Origin: Streptomyces tendae
GTDB taxonomy: Bacteria > Actinomycetota > Actinomycetes > Streptomycetales > Streptomycetaceae
Direction of reading: 5' to 3'
Length of the DNA stretch: 64,000 bases
Assembly (NCBI RefSeq): GCF_008632955.1
Contig: NZ_CP043959.1
Coordinates: 4,402,001-4,466,000, forward strand
Shown here: piece after piece, positions 50,590 to 61,453 of the stretch
Numbering within the stretch: position 1 is the first letter of the stretch
Layout: every line of letters starts with the position of its first letter
Made by a program: the position numbers and the translations under genes
The notes under the pieces: model-generated
Seen by the model: only the letters and a program-made list of their open reading frames with translations
Databases searched by the model: none
Told to the model about the DNA's origin: nothing

Positions 50590-51522
50590 TCACTTCTCCC
50601 TGCGGCGGAAGGCGGCGAACTGCGCGGCGGAGACGAGGACGACGAGGGCGAAGAAGACATAGCTGATGGCCGAGGCGTAGCCGAGCCGGTAACCGGTGAA
50701 GCCCATGTCGTAGAGGTATTCGACGACGGGGCGGGTGGAGCCGTCGGGCCCGCCCTTGGTCAGCAGGTACACCTGGTCGAAGACCTTCAGCGAGGCGAGG
50801 ATCTGGAGCACCGTGACCACGCCGGTCATGCGGCGCAGCTGGGGCAGCGTGACGTGCCACAGCCGGCGCCAGGCACCCGCCCCGTCCAGTGCCGCCGCCT
50901 CGTAGAGGTGGTCGGGCACGGCCTGGAGCGCCGCCAGGAACAGCAGGAAGTTGAAGCCGACGGTCCACCACAGGGTGGCGATGACGACGGCGTACAGGGC
51001 GACGTCCTTGTCGCTCAGCCACGCGAACCCGTCCAGGCCCATCGCCTGGAGCAGATGGTTGTAGAGTCCGAGGTCCGGCTGGTACAGCCAGCCCCACAGC
51101 AGGCCGATGACACCGACCGGCAGCAGGTAGGGGGCGAAGAAGGCCAGGCGCCACACCCACTGGCCGGGCAGCCCGGTGTGCACCAGGAGCGCCATGCCGA
51201 GGGCGACGGCCACCAGGGGCACCGTGGAGACCACGGTGAACCACACGGTGTTGCCGACCGCCTGCCACATCCCGGCGTCGCCGAGGGCCTCCGCGTAGTT
51301 GTCCAGTCCGACGAAGGACGGGTCGTGCGCGGACAGGGAGGTGTCGGTGAGGCTCATCCACGCGCCCTGGACCAGGGGCCAGACCATGAACAGGGCGAAC
51401 AGGACGAGGAACGGCAGGGCGAAGAGCAGGCCCGGCGGGACGAGCCGGCGCGCGGCCGCGCCGAGGCCCTGGGCCCTGTCGCCGGCGGGCGCCCGGTCCG
51501 GCGATGCGAGTGGGGTGGACAT
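50590..51522 (-). CDS. CUT1 sugar ABC transporter permease (MalF-like)
   Basis: 310 residues, six helices: PPGLLFALPFLVLFALFMVWPLVQGAWMSLTD opens the first. EAA loop: HLYEAAALDGAGAWRRLWHVTLPQLRRMT. Partner of the 49653-50588 permease, overlapping translation units suggesting fixed stoichiometry. Confidence 0.88.
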   Translation of the reverse strand: MSTPLASPDRAPAGDRAQGLGAAARRLVPPGLLFALPFLVLFALFMVWPLVQGAWMSLTDTSLSAHDPSFVGLDNYAEALGDAGMWQAVGNTVWFTVVSTVPLVAVALGMALLVHTGLPGQWVWRLAFFAPYLLPVGVIGLLWGWLYQPDLGLYNHLLQAMGLDGFAWLSDKDVALYAVVIATLWWTVGFNFLLFLAALQAVPDHLYEAAALDGAGAWRRLWHVTLPQLRRMTGVVTVLQILASLKVFDQVYLLTKGGPDGSTRPVVEYLYDMGFTGYRLGYASAISYVFFALVVLVSAAQFAAFRRREK

Positions 51523-51544
51523 CTGCTGCCTCCTTCGCGGCGGT

Positions 51545-52912
51545 TCAGGCCGGACTGGGCTGGGACAGGGCGGTGTTGACGCGCTCGACCATGGCCCGGG
51601 CCGCGCGGTCGGGCGCGAGGCCGTCGAGCAGGGCCTGCTGGAGCACCTGGGACATGGCGTTCTGGAAGTCGGAGCCCGCGCCGGCGAACCACACGGGCGG
51701 GTCGAGCACCACGTGGTCGGCTGCCACGACGTACCGGGCCTGCGGTTCCAGACGGGCGTATTGACGGGTGCGGGTCACCGGCCGGTACGCCGGGATGTGG
51801 CCGGCCTTCGCCCAGGTCTGGCCGGCCTTGAGGATGGCGGCCACCGCCCGGTGGGTGCGCCTGCGGTGCGCCTCGTCCGGGTCGGGGCGGCGCGGCAGGA
51901 CGAAGGAGTGGGAGTCGGCGTAGACCGCGGGGGTGCCGAACACCGTGGGGAAGGAGGCGGCTCCGATGTCGGGGTCGGCGCCGCGGAAGGTGCCGAGTTC
52001 CCACTCGCCGGAGAGGATCATGCCGGTCTGCCGGTTGGTGAAGTTGGCCAGCGCGGCCGGGTAGTCGAGGCGGTGGGGGTTGGCGCGGCCGTCGACGAGC
52101 TTGCGCATGAAGGCGATGACCTCGGTCATGGCGTCGACGTCGGCGGTGACGGTGCCGCCGACGGGCAGCTCGAGGTCGTTGCCGGTCTGCCGGTAGAGAC
52201 CGTAGAACAGCCGCCAGCACTGCGCGGTGTCGTTGACGTAGCCGAAGGCGATGCCCTGTTCGCCGGTGGCGCGGGCCAGTTCGCGGCCCGCCTCCAGGAA
52301 GCGCTCCGGGCTGGAGAAGGCGTCCTGGTCCAGGTCGCCGTCGGCGGTGAGCAGTCCGGCCTCGCGGACGGGTCCCGGGTGGAAGAACACGATGAACGGG
52401 TGGGTGTCCAGGGGCACGGCGTACGTCCGGTCGCGGTACAGGGTGCGCTGCCACACCGCGTCGGCGAAGTCCTCCTCGCGGATGCCGAACTCGGCGAGCA
52501 GGCTCGTGTCCCAGGGGTCGAGCAGGCCCAGCGGGGCGTAGCCGGCCAGGCGTGACATGTGACAGACGGCGACGTCCGGTCCGCGCCCGCCGGCCGAGGC
52601 CATGGCGAGCTTGGTGTAGTACGGCGTGCCCCATTCCAGGACGGTCCGGTCGACTCCGGTGCCGCCCATGTCGGGCGCCGCGATGTCGATCAGCTCGTCG
52701 AGCAGCGCACCGTCGGCCCCGCTGAACAGGTCCCACATGCGCACGGTGTCGGGGTCCGAGGCCGCGGCGGCCCCGCAGCCGGCCAGGGCGCCGCCGCCGA
52801 GGAGGGCGGCGGCGGAGGCCAGCGACGCGCGGAGCACACCGCGCCGGGACGGTGCGGCGCGTCCGCTCTCCGGCCGGGCGGAGGCGGCTCGTGGGCCTGG
52901 CAGGTCGTCCAT
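51545..52912 (-). CDS. sugar-binding lipoprotein of CUT1 transporter
   Basis: 455 residues. Long N-terminus with PSRRGVLRASLASAAALLGGGALAGCGAA: twin-arginine-like SRRGVLR and a lipobox, Cys near residue 46. Mature fold of family 1 binding proteins: VRMWDLFSGADGALLDELID, PYYTKLAMASAGGRGPDVAVCHMSR, YAVPLDTHPFIVFFHP and GMILSGEWELGTF. Expressed from the 105-bp spacer behind the GH2 gene, which carries a LacI-type operator. Ligand unknown; likely the glycoside cleaved by the GH2 enzyme. Confidence 0.88.
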   Translation of the reverse strand: MDDLPGPRAASARPESGRAAPSRRGVLRASLASAAALLGGGALAGCGAAAASDPDTVRMWDLFSGADGALLDELIDIAAPDMGGTGVDRTVLEWGTPYYTKLAMASAGGRGPDVAVCHMSRLAGYAPLGLLDPWDTSLLAEFGIREEDFADAVWQRTLYRDRTYAVPLDTHPFIVFFHPGPVREAGLLTADGDLDQDAFSSPERFLEAGRELARATGEQGIAFGYVNDTAQCWRLFYGLYRQTGNDLELPVGGTVTADVDAMTEVIAFMRKLVDGRANPHRLDYPAALANFTNRQTGMILSGEWELGTFRGADPDIGAASFPTVFGTPAVYADSHSFVLPRRPDPDEAHRRRTHRAVAAILKAGQTWAKAGHIPAYRPVTRTRQYARLEPQARYVVAADHVVLDPPVWFAGAGSDFQNAMSQVLQQALLDGLAPDRAARAMVERVNTALSQPSPA

Positions 52913-52928
52913 GACGCTACCTTTCTTT

Positions 52929-52942
52929 CTCCATCGATGTAC
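52929..52942. promoter_or_regulatory. LacI operator before the CUT1 binding-protein gene
   Basis: CTCCATCGATGTAC contains CATCGATG plus TA, matching 10 contiguous bases of the operator at 54899-54912. It lies 17 bp upstream of the start codon, where a bound repressor would block transcription. Confidence 0.6.
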
Positions 52943-53017
52943 ATCACCGGGTACGCCGGCACCGGCGCGTGGTGCGGGAAGCCGGTCGGCGGGTTCCTCC
53001 GGCCGGGCGGGACGTCG

Positions 53018-54844
<1,827 letters not shown>

Positions 54845-54898
54845 GCTGCTCCTCGTCACTGCGGGTGCGCTGCGTACAGGGGCCATGCGACCATACGA

Positions 54899-54912
54899 TT
54901 ACATCGATGTAA
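54899..54912. promoter_or_regulatory. LacI operator between GH2 and LacI genes
   Basis: TTACATCGATGTAA, a perfect 14-bp palindrome, 55 bp upstream of the GH2 start. A TACGAT -10-like box for the LacI direction abuts it (54893-54898). Confidence 0.75.
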
Positions 54913-55019
54913 ATGGCGATGGCGGGAAGTTTTCGGCACGGCCCTCCCCCGCCGACGGTCCCGCCCCGAGGGGCTGCCGTTACGATCCCGGAGGCGGCAG
55001 GGAGGGCGAGAAGGGAAGC

Positions 55020-56033
55020 ATGGGCAGGCCCAGGATCAAGGACGTCGCGGAGTACGCGGGCGTCTCGGCGAAGACGGTGTCCAACGTCCTCAACGACTAC
55101 GAGCACGTCTCCGAACGGACCCGGACCGCGGTGCGCGAGGCCATCGACGCTCTCGGCTACCGGGTCAACATCGCGGGACGTCAGCTGCGCCGGGGCCGGA
55201 CGGGGGTGATCGCGCTGGCCGTGCCGGACCTGGACATCGCCTACTTCGCCGAGCTGGCCAAGCACGTCATGGCCGAGGCCGAACGGCAGGGAAGCACCAC
55301 GCTGCTGCTGGAGACCGGCGGCCGGCGCGAGAAGGAACTCGCCGCCGTGCAGGGCTTCGACGCCCAGTTCACGGACGGGGTCATCCTCTCGCCGCTCGCC
55401 CTGCTGCCGCGCGACCTGGAGGGCCGGGACACCCGGCTGCCGCTGGTGCTGCTCGGCGAGTGCAACCTGCCCGGCAGCGCGGACCACGTGGCGATCGACA
55501 ACGTGGCGGCGGCCCGTGAGGCGACCGCGCACCTGCTGGCGCGGGGCCGGCGCCGCATCGCGGTGGTCGGCGGCGATCTGCGGGGCACGCACAACACCGG
55601 GCGGCTGCGCACGGTCGGCCACCGCCAGGCACTGACCGAGGCCGGCCTGGCCGTGTCCGAGGAGCTGATCCTGCCGGTGCCCGCGTTCCGCTGGGCCGAC
55701 GGCGCCGCCGCCGCGCGCACCCTCATGCGGCTGCCGGAGCCGCCGGACGCGCTGCTCTGCCTCAACGACCACCTGGCCCTCGGCGCGGTGCGCGCCCTGC
55801 ACGAGGACGGCTGGTCGGTGCCGGGCGACGTGGACGTGGTCGGCTTCGACGACATCGAGGCCACCCGGTACAGCATCCCGACGCTCACCACGGTCGCCCC
55901 CGACAAGCCGGGCATCGCCCGCCGGGCGGTGGAACTGCTGCGGGCCCGCATCGAGGCGGCCGGCCCCGGCGGCCCGGCAGTCGACGAGACGGCGGGTCAC
56001 CGGCTGATCGTGCGGGAGAGCTCGGGCGGGTGA
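55020..56033 (+). CDS. LacI-family regulator of the GH2/CUT1 genes
   Basis: 337 residues from the ATG at 55020 behind GAAGGGA. Helix-turn-helix PRIKDVAEYAGVSAKTVSNVLNDYEHVS; hinge ALGYRVNIAGRQLRRGRTGVIALAVPDLDIAYFAEL; ligand domain with DGVILSPLALLPRDL, DHVAIDNVAAAREATAHLL and VVGFDDIEATRYSIPTLTTVAPDK. Close paralogue of the LacI gene at 56376 (same KTVSNV recognition helix). Divergent from the GH2 gene. Confidence 0.92.
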   Translation: MGRPRIKDVAEYAGVSAKTVSNVLNDYEHVSERTRTAVREAIDALGYRVNIAGRQLRRGRTGVIALAVPDLDIAYFAELAKHVMAEAERQGSTTLLLETGGRREKELAAVQGFDAQFTDGVILSPLALLPRDLEGRDTRLPLVLLGECNLPGSADHVAIDNVAAAREATAHLLARGRRRIAVVGGDLRGTHNTGRLRTVGHRQALTEAGLAVSEELILPVPAFRWADGAAAARTLMRLPEPPDALLCLNDHLALGAVRALHEDGWSVPGDVDVVGFDDIEATRYSIPTLTTVAPDKPGIARRAVELLRARIEAAGPGGPAVDETAGHRLIVRESSGG

Positions 56034-56064
56034 CGGGGCCGCCCACGGGGTGGGCGGCCCCGTC
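56032..56064. terminator. strong terminator after the first LacI gene
   Basis: A perfect 15-bp stem (GACGGGGCCGCCCAC, 56032-56046) with a 3-nt GGG loop. It overlaps the stop codon of the LacI gene and isolates it from the next transcription unit. Confidence 0.85.
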
Positions 56065-56246
56065 CGGCGCGACGCCCCGGGCAGCCGGGCCCGGCCGCCA
56101 CCGGCGAGGGCCCGCGGTCATGGGGGAGGTGAGAGAAACGGCGGTGTGGTCGGTCGCTCACGGGACCGGTTCCGTCCCGCGCCGGAGGCGGAAGCGGGGC
56201 GGTCGGTAGCGCCCGCACGACGCCTCCCGCGCCGTCGTCCCACGCC

Positions 56247-56276
56247 TTGTCAGCGTCCGGTGACGGCGTGTATAAC
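56247..56276 (+). promoter_or_regulatory. promoter of the second LacI gene
   Basis: TTGTCA (56247-56252), an 18-nt spacer, TATAAC (56271-56276); both boxes match five of six consensus bases. The operator overlaps the -10. Confidence 0.6.
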
Positions 56277-56286
56277 GTTGTAAAAC
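56271..56286. promoter_or_regulatory. operator of the second LacI protein
   Basis: TATAACGTTGTAAAAC, a near-palindrome around AACGTT, covering the -10 box. A related site lies before the CUT2 binding-protein gene at 57651-57665, sharing AACG-W-TGTAAAAC. Confidence 0.6.
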
Positions 56287-56375
56287 TTGAGCCCAGCGGC
56301 TCGGCACACGACTCATGGTGACGGCACCGCATCCGCACCGGCCAACCGAGTCGGGCCGCTCACGAAGGGAATGCC

Positions 56376-57404
56376 GTGCGGGTCAGCCTCAAGGACGTCG
56401 CCGCGCACGCGGGGGTCTCCATCAAGACCGTCTCGAACGTGGTGAACAACTACCAGCACGTCACGCCGGCCATGCGCGAGCGGGTCCAGCGGTCCATCGA
56501 CGCGCTCGGCTACCAGCCCAACCTCGCCGCCCGCCACCTGCGGAAGGGCCGTACGGGCATCATCGCGCTCGCCCTGCCCGAGCTCGGCAACCCGTACTTC
56601 GCCGAGCTGACCGCCTCCGTCATCGACGCGGCGGCCCAGCACGACTACATCGTGCTGCTCGACCACACCGGCGGATCCCGCGACCAGGAGCTGCTGGTGA
56701 GCCAGGGCTTCCGGGCCCGGGTCATCGACGGACTGATCCTCAGTCCCATCGAGCTGCGGACCGAGGACCTGCGCGACCGCGACCAGGACGTGCCGCTGGT
56801 GCTGCTCGGCGAGCGGGACTACGACCTGCCGTACGACCACATCGCGATCGACAACGTGGCCGCCGCCCGTGACGCCGTACGGCACCTGATCGGCCTCGGG
56901 CGCCGGGAGGTGGCGTTCATCGGGGCGCGGCGTGATCGCAGCGAGCCGGCCCAGCTCCGCGTCCGCGGCTGGCGCGAGGAGCTGACGGCGGAGGGGCTGC
57001 CCGCGGACGAGGGGCTGGTCGCGGCCGTCGACGGCTGGGGGCACGCCGACGGCGCGCGGGCGATGCGGCACATCCTGGACAGCGGCCGCCGGCCGGACGC
57101 GGTGTTCGCCTACAACGACCCGATGGCGATCGGCGCGATGAGGGTGCTGCACGAACGGGGACTGAGAGTGCCCGACGACATCGCGGTGGTGGGCTTCGAC
57201 GACGTGATCGAGGGCCGTTTCGGCGCGGTCACCCTCACCTCGGTGTCACCGGACAAGGCCGCCATCGGCCGCCTCGCGGTGGAGTCGGTGCTGGCCCGCC
57301 TGGGCGACCGGGCCCCGGAGCCGCGGCGCATCTGGGCGGACTACCAACTGGTCGAACGAGAAAGCACCTTGGGCCGCCCGGCGGCGGGCGTACGGCCGGA
57401 CTGA
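56376..57404 (+). CDS. LacI-family regulator of the CUT2/GH2 genes
   Basis: 342 residues from a GTG behind GAAGGGA. Helix-turn-helix VSLKDVAAHAGVSIKTVSNVVNNYQHVT, then NLAARHLRKGRTGIIALALPELGNPYFAEL; ligand domain with DGLILSPIELRTEDL, DHIAIDNVAAARDAVRHLI, DAVFAYNDPMAIGAMRVL and VVGFDDVIEGRFGAVTLTSV. Paralogue of the 55020 regulator. Upstream of the CUT2 transporter genes, in the same direction after a 368-bp regulatory gap. Confidence 0.92.
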   Translation: MRVSLKDVAAHAGVSIKTVSNVVNNYQHVTPAMRERVQRSIDALGYQPNLAARHLRKGRTGIIALALPELGNPYFAELTASVIDAAAQHDYIVLLDHTGGSRDQELLVSQGFRARVIDGLILSPIELRTEDLRDRDQDVPLVLLGERDYDLPYDHIAIDNVAAARDAVRHLIGLGRREVAFIGARRDRSEPAQLRVRGWREELTAEGLPADEGLVAAVDGWGHADGARAMRHILDSGRRPDAVFAYNDPMAIGAMRVLHERGLRVPDDIAVVGFDDVIEGRFGAVTLTSVSPDKAAIGRLAVESVLARLGDRAPEPRRIWADYQLVERESTLGRPAAGVRPD

Positions 57405-57772
57405 CCTGCCGTACGCGCCCGCTCGACTTCCTCCCCCGCGCCGCCGGCTTCGCTCTCACGTGCGGGACACGTATGGCCGGGCACCCGGAGTCCCGGTCCC
57501 TTCAACCCGCCGCACTCGCGGCGTACTTCACGCACCGTCACCGCACGCGCTTACCGTGAGGCGCGCCTTCGGCGTGGGCGCGAAACCCCCGTGACGCCCC
57601 TTCCGCTCCGCCCGTCCGGACCTTGTGCACGAGGGGTTTACAGCTTCCTTCCAACGATGTAAAACCTCCTTGGCGGCGCACCGGACGCCGTTGTGCACAG
57701 GGGGAGCAGCTCCACCGCCCGCGTCCTTCGGCTCCCCAGTTCCCTTTCAGCGTCACCCGGATCGGGGTCACC
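57405..57772. other. regulatory spacer before the CUT2 transporter operon
   Basis: 368 bp without a gene. Near its right end are the operator at 57651-57665 and, just left of it, GGTTTACA (57635-57642), which forms an imperfect inverted repeat with the operator half TGTAAAACC. The left part shows nothing recognisable. Confidence 0.6.
57651..57665. promoter_or_regulatory. LacI-type operator before the CUT2 operon
   Basis: CCAACGATGTAAAAC shares AACG-W-TGTAAAAC with the operator at 56271-56286 and CGATGTAA with the one at 54899-54912. It lies 108 bp before the binding-protein gene. Confidence 0.55.
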
Positions 57773-58867
57773 ATGCAGCGCACCACTCACCGTTCCCTCC
57801 TCCTCGCCCGTCCCGTGGTCGTGGCCCTGGCCGCCTCCGTGGCCCTCACCGCGACCTCCTGCGCCAAGTCGGAGGACGACGCGGCGGACGGCAAGAAGCC
57901 CACGGCCGCGGCCGACGCCGGCCAGAAGGTGGCCGAGCCGAAGCCGGGCAGCAAGACCTGCACCGTCGACGCCTACGGCGGCAAGAAGATCGACCTGAAG
58001 GGCGCCACGGTCGGCTTCTCCCAGTCGGAGAAGGAGGCCAACCCCTTCCGCATCGCCGAGACGCAGTCCATCAAGGACGAGGCGGCCAAGAGAGGCGTCA
58101 AGCTACTCACGGCCAACGCCCAGTCGCAGTTCTCCAAGCAGATCAGCGACGTGCAGGACCTGCTCGCCAAGGGTGCCGACCTCCTCGTCATCGCCCCGCT
58201 GAACTCCGACGGCTGGGACCCGGTGCTGCAGGCCGCCGCCGCCAAGAAGGTCCCGATCGTCACCATCGACCGCAAGATCAACGCCACCCCCTGCAAGGAC
58301 TACGTCTCCTTCATCGCCTCGGACTTCGTCGAGCAGGGCCGCCGCGCCGCCGACCAGATGATCGAGGCCACCGGTGGCAGGGGCGAGGTCGCCATCCTGC
58401 TCGGCTCGGCCGGCAACAACGTCACCACCGAGCGCACCAAGGGCTTCAAGGAGCGGGTCGCCGAGAAGGCCCCCGGCCTGAAGGTGGTCTTCGAGCAGAC
58501 CGGCGACTTCGCCCGGGAGAAGGGCCAGCAGGTCACCGAGCAGCTCATCCAGTCCAAGCCCGGCATCAAGGGCATCTACGCGGAGAACGACGAGATGGGC
58601 CTGGGCGCGGTGGCCGCGCTGAAGGGCGCCGGCAAGAAGGCGGGCGACGTCAAGATCGTCACGGTGGACGGCACCCGCAACGCCGTCCAGGGCGTCGTGG
58701 ACGGCTGGATCAGCGGCGTCGTCGAGTCCAACCCGCGGTTCGGTCCGCTGGCCTTCCAGACCCTCGACGACTTCACCCAGGGCAAGGAAGTCCACCAGGA
58801 CATCATCATCCAGGACGGCGCCTACGGCCCGGACAACGCCGAGCAGGACCTCGGCAAGGCCTACTGA
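57773..58867 (+). CDS. CUT2 sugar-binding lipoprotein (YtfQ-like)
   Basis: 364 residues. Lipoprotein signal ending ALTATSC with Cys near residue 30, then a charged linker. The periplasmic-binding fold follows the galactofuranose-binding YtfQ pattern: ATVGFSQSEKEANPFRIAETQSIKDEAAKRGVKL, QISDVQDLLAKGADLLVIAPLNSDGWDPVLQAA, PIVTIDRKI, ILLGSAGNNVTTERTKGFKE and GIYAENDEMGLGAVAALKGAGK. First gene of a four-gene transporter operon. Confidence 0.9.
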   Translation: MQRTTHRSLLLARPVVVALAASVALTATSCAKSEDDAADGKKPTAAADAGQKVAEPKPGSKTCTVDAYGGKKIDLKGATVGFSQSEKEANPFRIAETQSIKDEAAKRGVKLLTANAQSQFSKQISDVQDLLAKGADLLVIAPLNSDGWDPVLQAAAAKKVPIVTIDRKINATPCKDYVSFIASDFVEQGRRAADQMIEATGGRGEVAILLGSAGNNVTTERTKGFKERVAEKAPGLKVVFEQTGDFAREKGQQVTEQLIQSKPGIKGIYAENDEMGLGAVAALKGAGKKAGDVKIVTVDGTRNAVQGVVDGWISGVVESNPRFGPLAFQTLDDFTQGKEVHQDIIIQDGAYGPDNAEQDLGKAY

Positions 58868-58876
58868 GCCTGTCGG

Positions 58877-58895
58877 CCGGGGGCCCGGCCCCCGG
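58877..58895 (+). other. intercistronic hairpin
   Basis: CCGGGGGC-CCG-GCCCCCGG: an 8-bp GC stem in the 71-bp gap between the binding-protein and ATPase genes. Such hairpins often protect or partly terminate the message so that binding protein exceeds membrane components. Confidence 0.55.
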
Positions 58896-58938
58896 GCCCC
58901 CGTCCGTCCGTCACCCCTTTTTCATCCTGGAGGCACAG

Positions 58939-60498
58939 GTGGCTCCCCCCGCCGAAGTCCTCGCCGTCCGCGGACTGAGCAAGACGTTTCCCGGCGTCCG
59001 GGCCCTGGACGACGTGGACCTGACCCTGCACGCCGGTGAGGTCCACGCCCTGATCGGCGAGAACGGCGCCGGCAAGTCGACCCTCATCAAGCTCCTCACC
59101 GGGGTGTACCGGCCCGACGCCGGTGACATCGTTTTCCAGGGGCGCGAGGTCTCCTTCGCGACCCCGCTGGAGGCGCAGAAGGCCGGCATCTCGACGATCT
59201 ACCAAGAGGTCAACCTCATCCCGCTGCTGAGCGTGGCCCGCAACCTGTTCCTGGGCCGCGAGCCGCGGAACCGTTTCGGCCTGCTGGACTTCGCCCGTAT
59301 GCACCGCGAGGCCGAGGAGACCCTGAGCGCCTACGGCGTCCGGGTCGACGTACGGCGGCCGCTGCGCAGCCTCGGCGTCGGGGCCCAGCAGATGGTCGCG
59401 CTGGCCCGGGCCGTGGCGAGCGAGGCGCGCATCGTCATCATGGACGAGCCGACCTCGTCCCTCGAACCGCGGGAGGTCGAGACGCTGTTCTCGGTCATCC
59501 GCCGGCTGCGCGACGAGGGCATCGCCGTCGTCTACGTCAGCCACCGGCTCGACGAGCTGTACGCCGTGTGCGACACGGTCACCGTGCTGCGCGACGGCCG
59601 GCGCGTCCACCACGGCCGCCTGGCCGACCTGGACCGGCTCTCCCTGGTGTCCACGATGCTGGGCCGGGAGCTGGGCGAGGTGCGGTCGCAGGGACTGACG
59701 AAGTTCACCGGTGACCACCACGCCACCGACACCCGGCCGGTGCTGGAGGCGACGGACCTGACGGTCCCCCACCAGCTGCACGGCGTGTCGGTCAGTATCC
59801 GGCCGGGCGAGGTCGTGGGCCTCGGCGGGCTGCTCGGCTCCGGGCGCACCGAGACCGCGAAGGCCATCTCCGGTGCGCTGGCGACGAGTTCGGGCCGGGT
59901 GACGGTGGCCGGGGTGCCCCTGCGCGGGGGTTCCACACCGGCCGCGATCCGGGCGGGCGTCAGTCTGCTGCCGGAGGACAGGAAGAGCGAGGGCATCGTG
60001 CCCGGGCTGTCGGTCCGCGAGAACATCTCACTGGCCGTGCTCCCCCGGCTCTCCCGCTTCGGACTGGTCTCCGAGGCCCGCGTCGACAGCATTGTGAACA
60101 CCTTCGTCGAGCGGCTGCGCATCAAGGCGTCATCGCCGCAGCAGAAGGTCGGTGAACTCTCCGGCGGCAACCAGCAGAAGGTGCTGCTCGCCCGCTGGCT
60201 GGCGATGAACCCGAAGGTGCTGCTCCTGGACGAGCCCACCCGGGGCATCGACGTCGGCGCCAAGGCCGAGGTGCAGAAGCTCGTGGACGAACTGGCCGCC
60301 GACGGCCTGGGCGTCCTGCTCATCTCCTCCGACCTGGAGGAACTGATCGAAGGGTCCGACCGCGTGGTCGTACTGAAGGACGGTGCCGTCGTCGGCGAGC
60401 TGACCGGCGACGAGGTCACCGAGGACAAGCTGATGCGGACCATCGCCGGACACTCCCCGGACGGGGACGCGGTCGAGGAGGCGGCCACCGATGGCTGA
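58939..60498 (+). CDS. CUT2 sugar ABC transporter ATPase (two nucleotide-binding domains)
   Basis: 519 residues from a GTG with GGAGG at 6 nt. Domain 1 (about 1-245): Walker A GENGAGKST, Q-loop YQEVNLIPLL, a weak signature LGVGAQQMVALARAV and Walker B IVIMDEPTSSLEP. Domain 2 (about 260-500): degenerate Walker A GLLGSGRTE, signature LSGGNQQKV and Walker B VLLLDEPTRGIDVGAK. The asymmetry is normal for RbsA/YtfR-type proteins. Overlaps the next gene by 8 bp. Confidence 0.93.
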   Translation: MAPPAEVLAVRGLSKTFPGVRALDDVDLTLHAGEVHALIGENGAGKSTLIKLLTGVYRPDAGDIVFQGREVSFATPLEAQKAGISTIYQEVNLIPLLSVARNLFLGREPRNRFGLLDFARMHREAEETLSAYGVRVDVRRPLRSLGVGAQQMVALARAVASEARIVIMDEPTSSLEPREVETLFSVIRRLRDEGIAVVYVSHRLDELYAVCDTVTVLRDGRRVHHGRLADLDRLSLVSTMLGRELGEVRSQGLTKFTGDHHATDTRPVLEATDLTVPHQLHGVSVSIRPGEVVGLGGLLGSGRTETAKAISGALATSSGRVTVAGVPLRGGSTPAAIRAGVSLLPEDRKSEGIVPGLSVRENISLAVLPRLSRFGLVSEARVDSIVNTFVERLRIKASSPQQKVGELSGGNQQKVLLARWLAMNPKVLLLDEPTRGIDVGAKAEVQKLVDELAADGLGVLLISSDLEELIEGSDRVVVLKDGAVVGELTGDEVTEDKLMRTIAGHSPDGDAVEEAATDG

Positions 60499-61453
60499 AG
60501 CCGCACTCAAGACCGTCCCGCTGGACAAGGCCCGCGCCCTGCAGTGGCTGCAGAAGTACGGCGTGTACGCCGGCGTGGCGCTGCTGCTGGTCGTCAACAT
60601 CGCCATCACGCCGCACTTCCTGTCCGCGGAGAACTTCCGCACCCAGGCCGTGCAGGTGGCGCCCGTCATCATCGTCGCGCTGGGGATGGCCCTGGTCATC
60701 GGCACCGAGGGCGTCGACCTGTCGGTGGGTGCCGTGATGGCGCTGGCGGCCTCCGTAACCGCCCTCTACCTGGGCTACGGCCTGGTGCCCGCGCTGCTCG
60801 TGGTGGCGGTGTTCGCCGCCGCGGTCGGGCTGGCGAACGGGGCGCTGGTGGCGCTGGTCGGGGTGCAGCCCATCGTGGCGACACTCGCCCTGATGGTGGG
60901 CGGGCGTGGCGTGGCCCTGGTGCTGCTGCCACAGCTCGAGGACCTGCGCAACCCGCAGCTGGCGTCGCTGGGTTCCGGTGACGTGCTGGGGATCCCGTAC
61001 CTCATCCTGATCGCCGCCGCGCTGGCGCTGCTGGTGGCGTTCGTGGTGCGCCGCACCACCTTCGGACGGCAGCTACTCGCCATCGGCGACAGCCGTCCGG
61101 CCGCGCAGCTCGCCGGGCTGCCGGTGCGCCGCGTGCTGATCCTCGTGTACGTGATCTGCGCGCTGCTCGCCGCCGTGGCGGGGGTGCTCGCCACGGCGCG
61201 GCTGCAGGCCAGTGACCCGACGTCGCTGGGCAACCTGATGGAGCTGTCCGCCATCACCGCCGTCGTGGTCGGCGGGACGCCGCTCACCGGCGGCCGGGTC
61301 AACATCGCCGGGACGGTGGCGGGCGCGGTCCTCATCCAGCTGCTCACCGCCACCCTGATCAAGCACGATCTGCCGCCCTCGTGGACGCAGATCGCGCAGG
61401 CCGTAGTGATCGTGGCCGCGGTCTACGCGGCGCGGGGACGGGGGAAGCGATGA
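60491..61453 (+). CDS. CUT2 sugar ABC permease (YtfT-like)
   Basis: 320 residues, eight to ten helices. Conserved GMALVIGTEGVDLSVGAVMALAASVTALYL, GVQPIVATLALMVGGRGVALVL, RRTTFGRQLLAIGDSRPAAQLAGLPVRR and AITAVVVGGTPLTGGRVNIAGTVAGAVLIQ. Most CUT2 permeases read GGIDLSVG; here GTEGVDLSVG is seen. Pairs with the next permease, with which it overlaps by 4 bp. Confidence 0.92.
   Translation: MAEAALKTVPLDKARALQWLQKYGVYAGVALLLVVNIAITPHFLSAENFRTQAVQVAPVIIVALGMALVIGTEGVDLSVGAVMALAASVTALYLGYGLVPALLVVAVFAAAVGLANGALVALVGVQPIVATLALMVGGRGVALVLLPQLEDLRNPQLASLGSGDVLGIPYLILIAAALALLVAFVVRRTTFGRQLLAIGDSRPAAQLAGLPVRRVLILVYVICALLAAVAGVLATARLQASDPTSLGNLMELSAITAVVVGGTPLTGGRVNIAGTVAGAVLIQLLTATLIKHDLPPSWTQIAQAVVIVAAVYAARGRGKR

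Larger units (their letters stand above)
56065..56375. other. regulatory spacer before the second LacI gene
   Basis: About 310 bp with no gene. It contains the promoter and operator at 56247-56286; the rest shows no structure I can name. Confidence 0.6.

Noticed and set aside
57625..60498. A single 957-codon frame that would fuse a long N-terminus to the CUT2 ATPase
   Set aside because: The first 440 codons are a shadow of the binding-protein gene; the ATPase starts at the GTG at 58939 with a GGAGG ribosome site.
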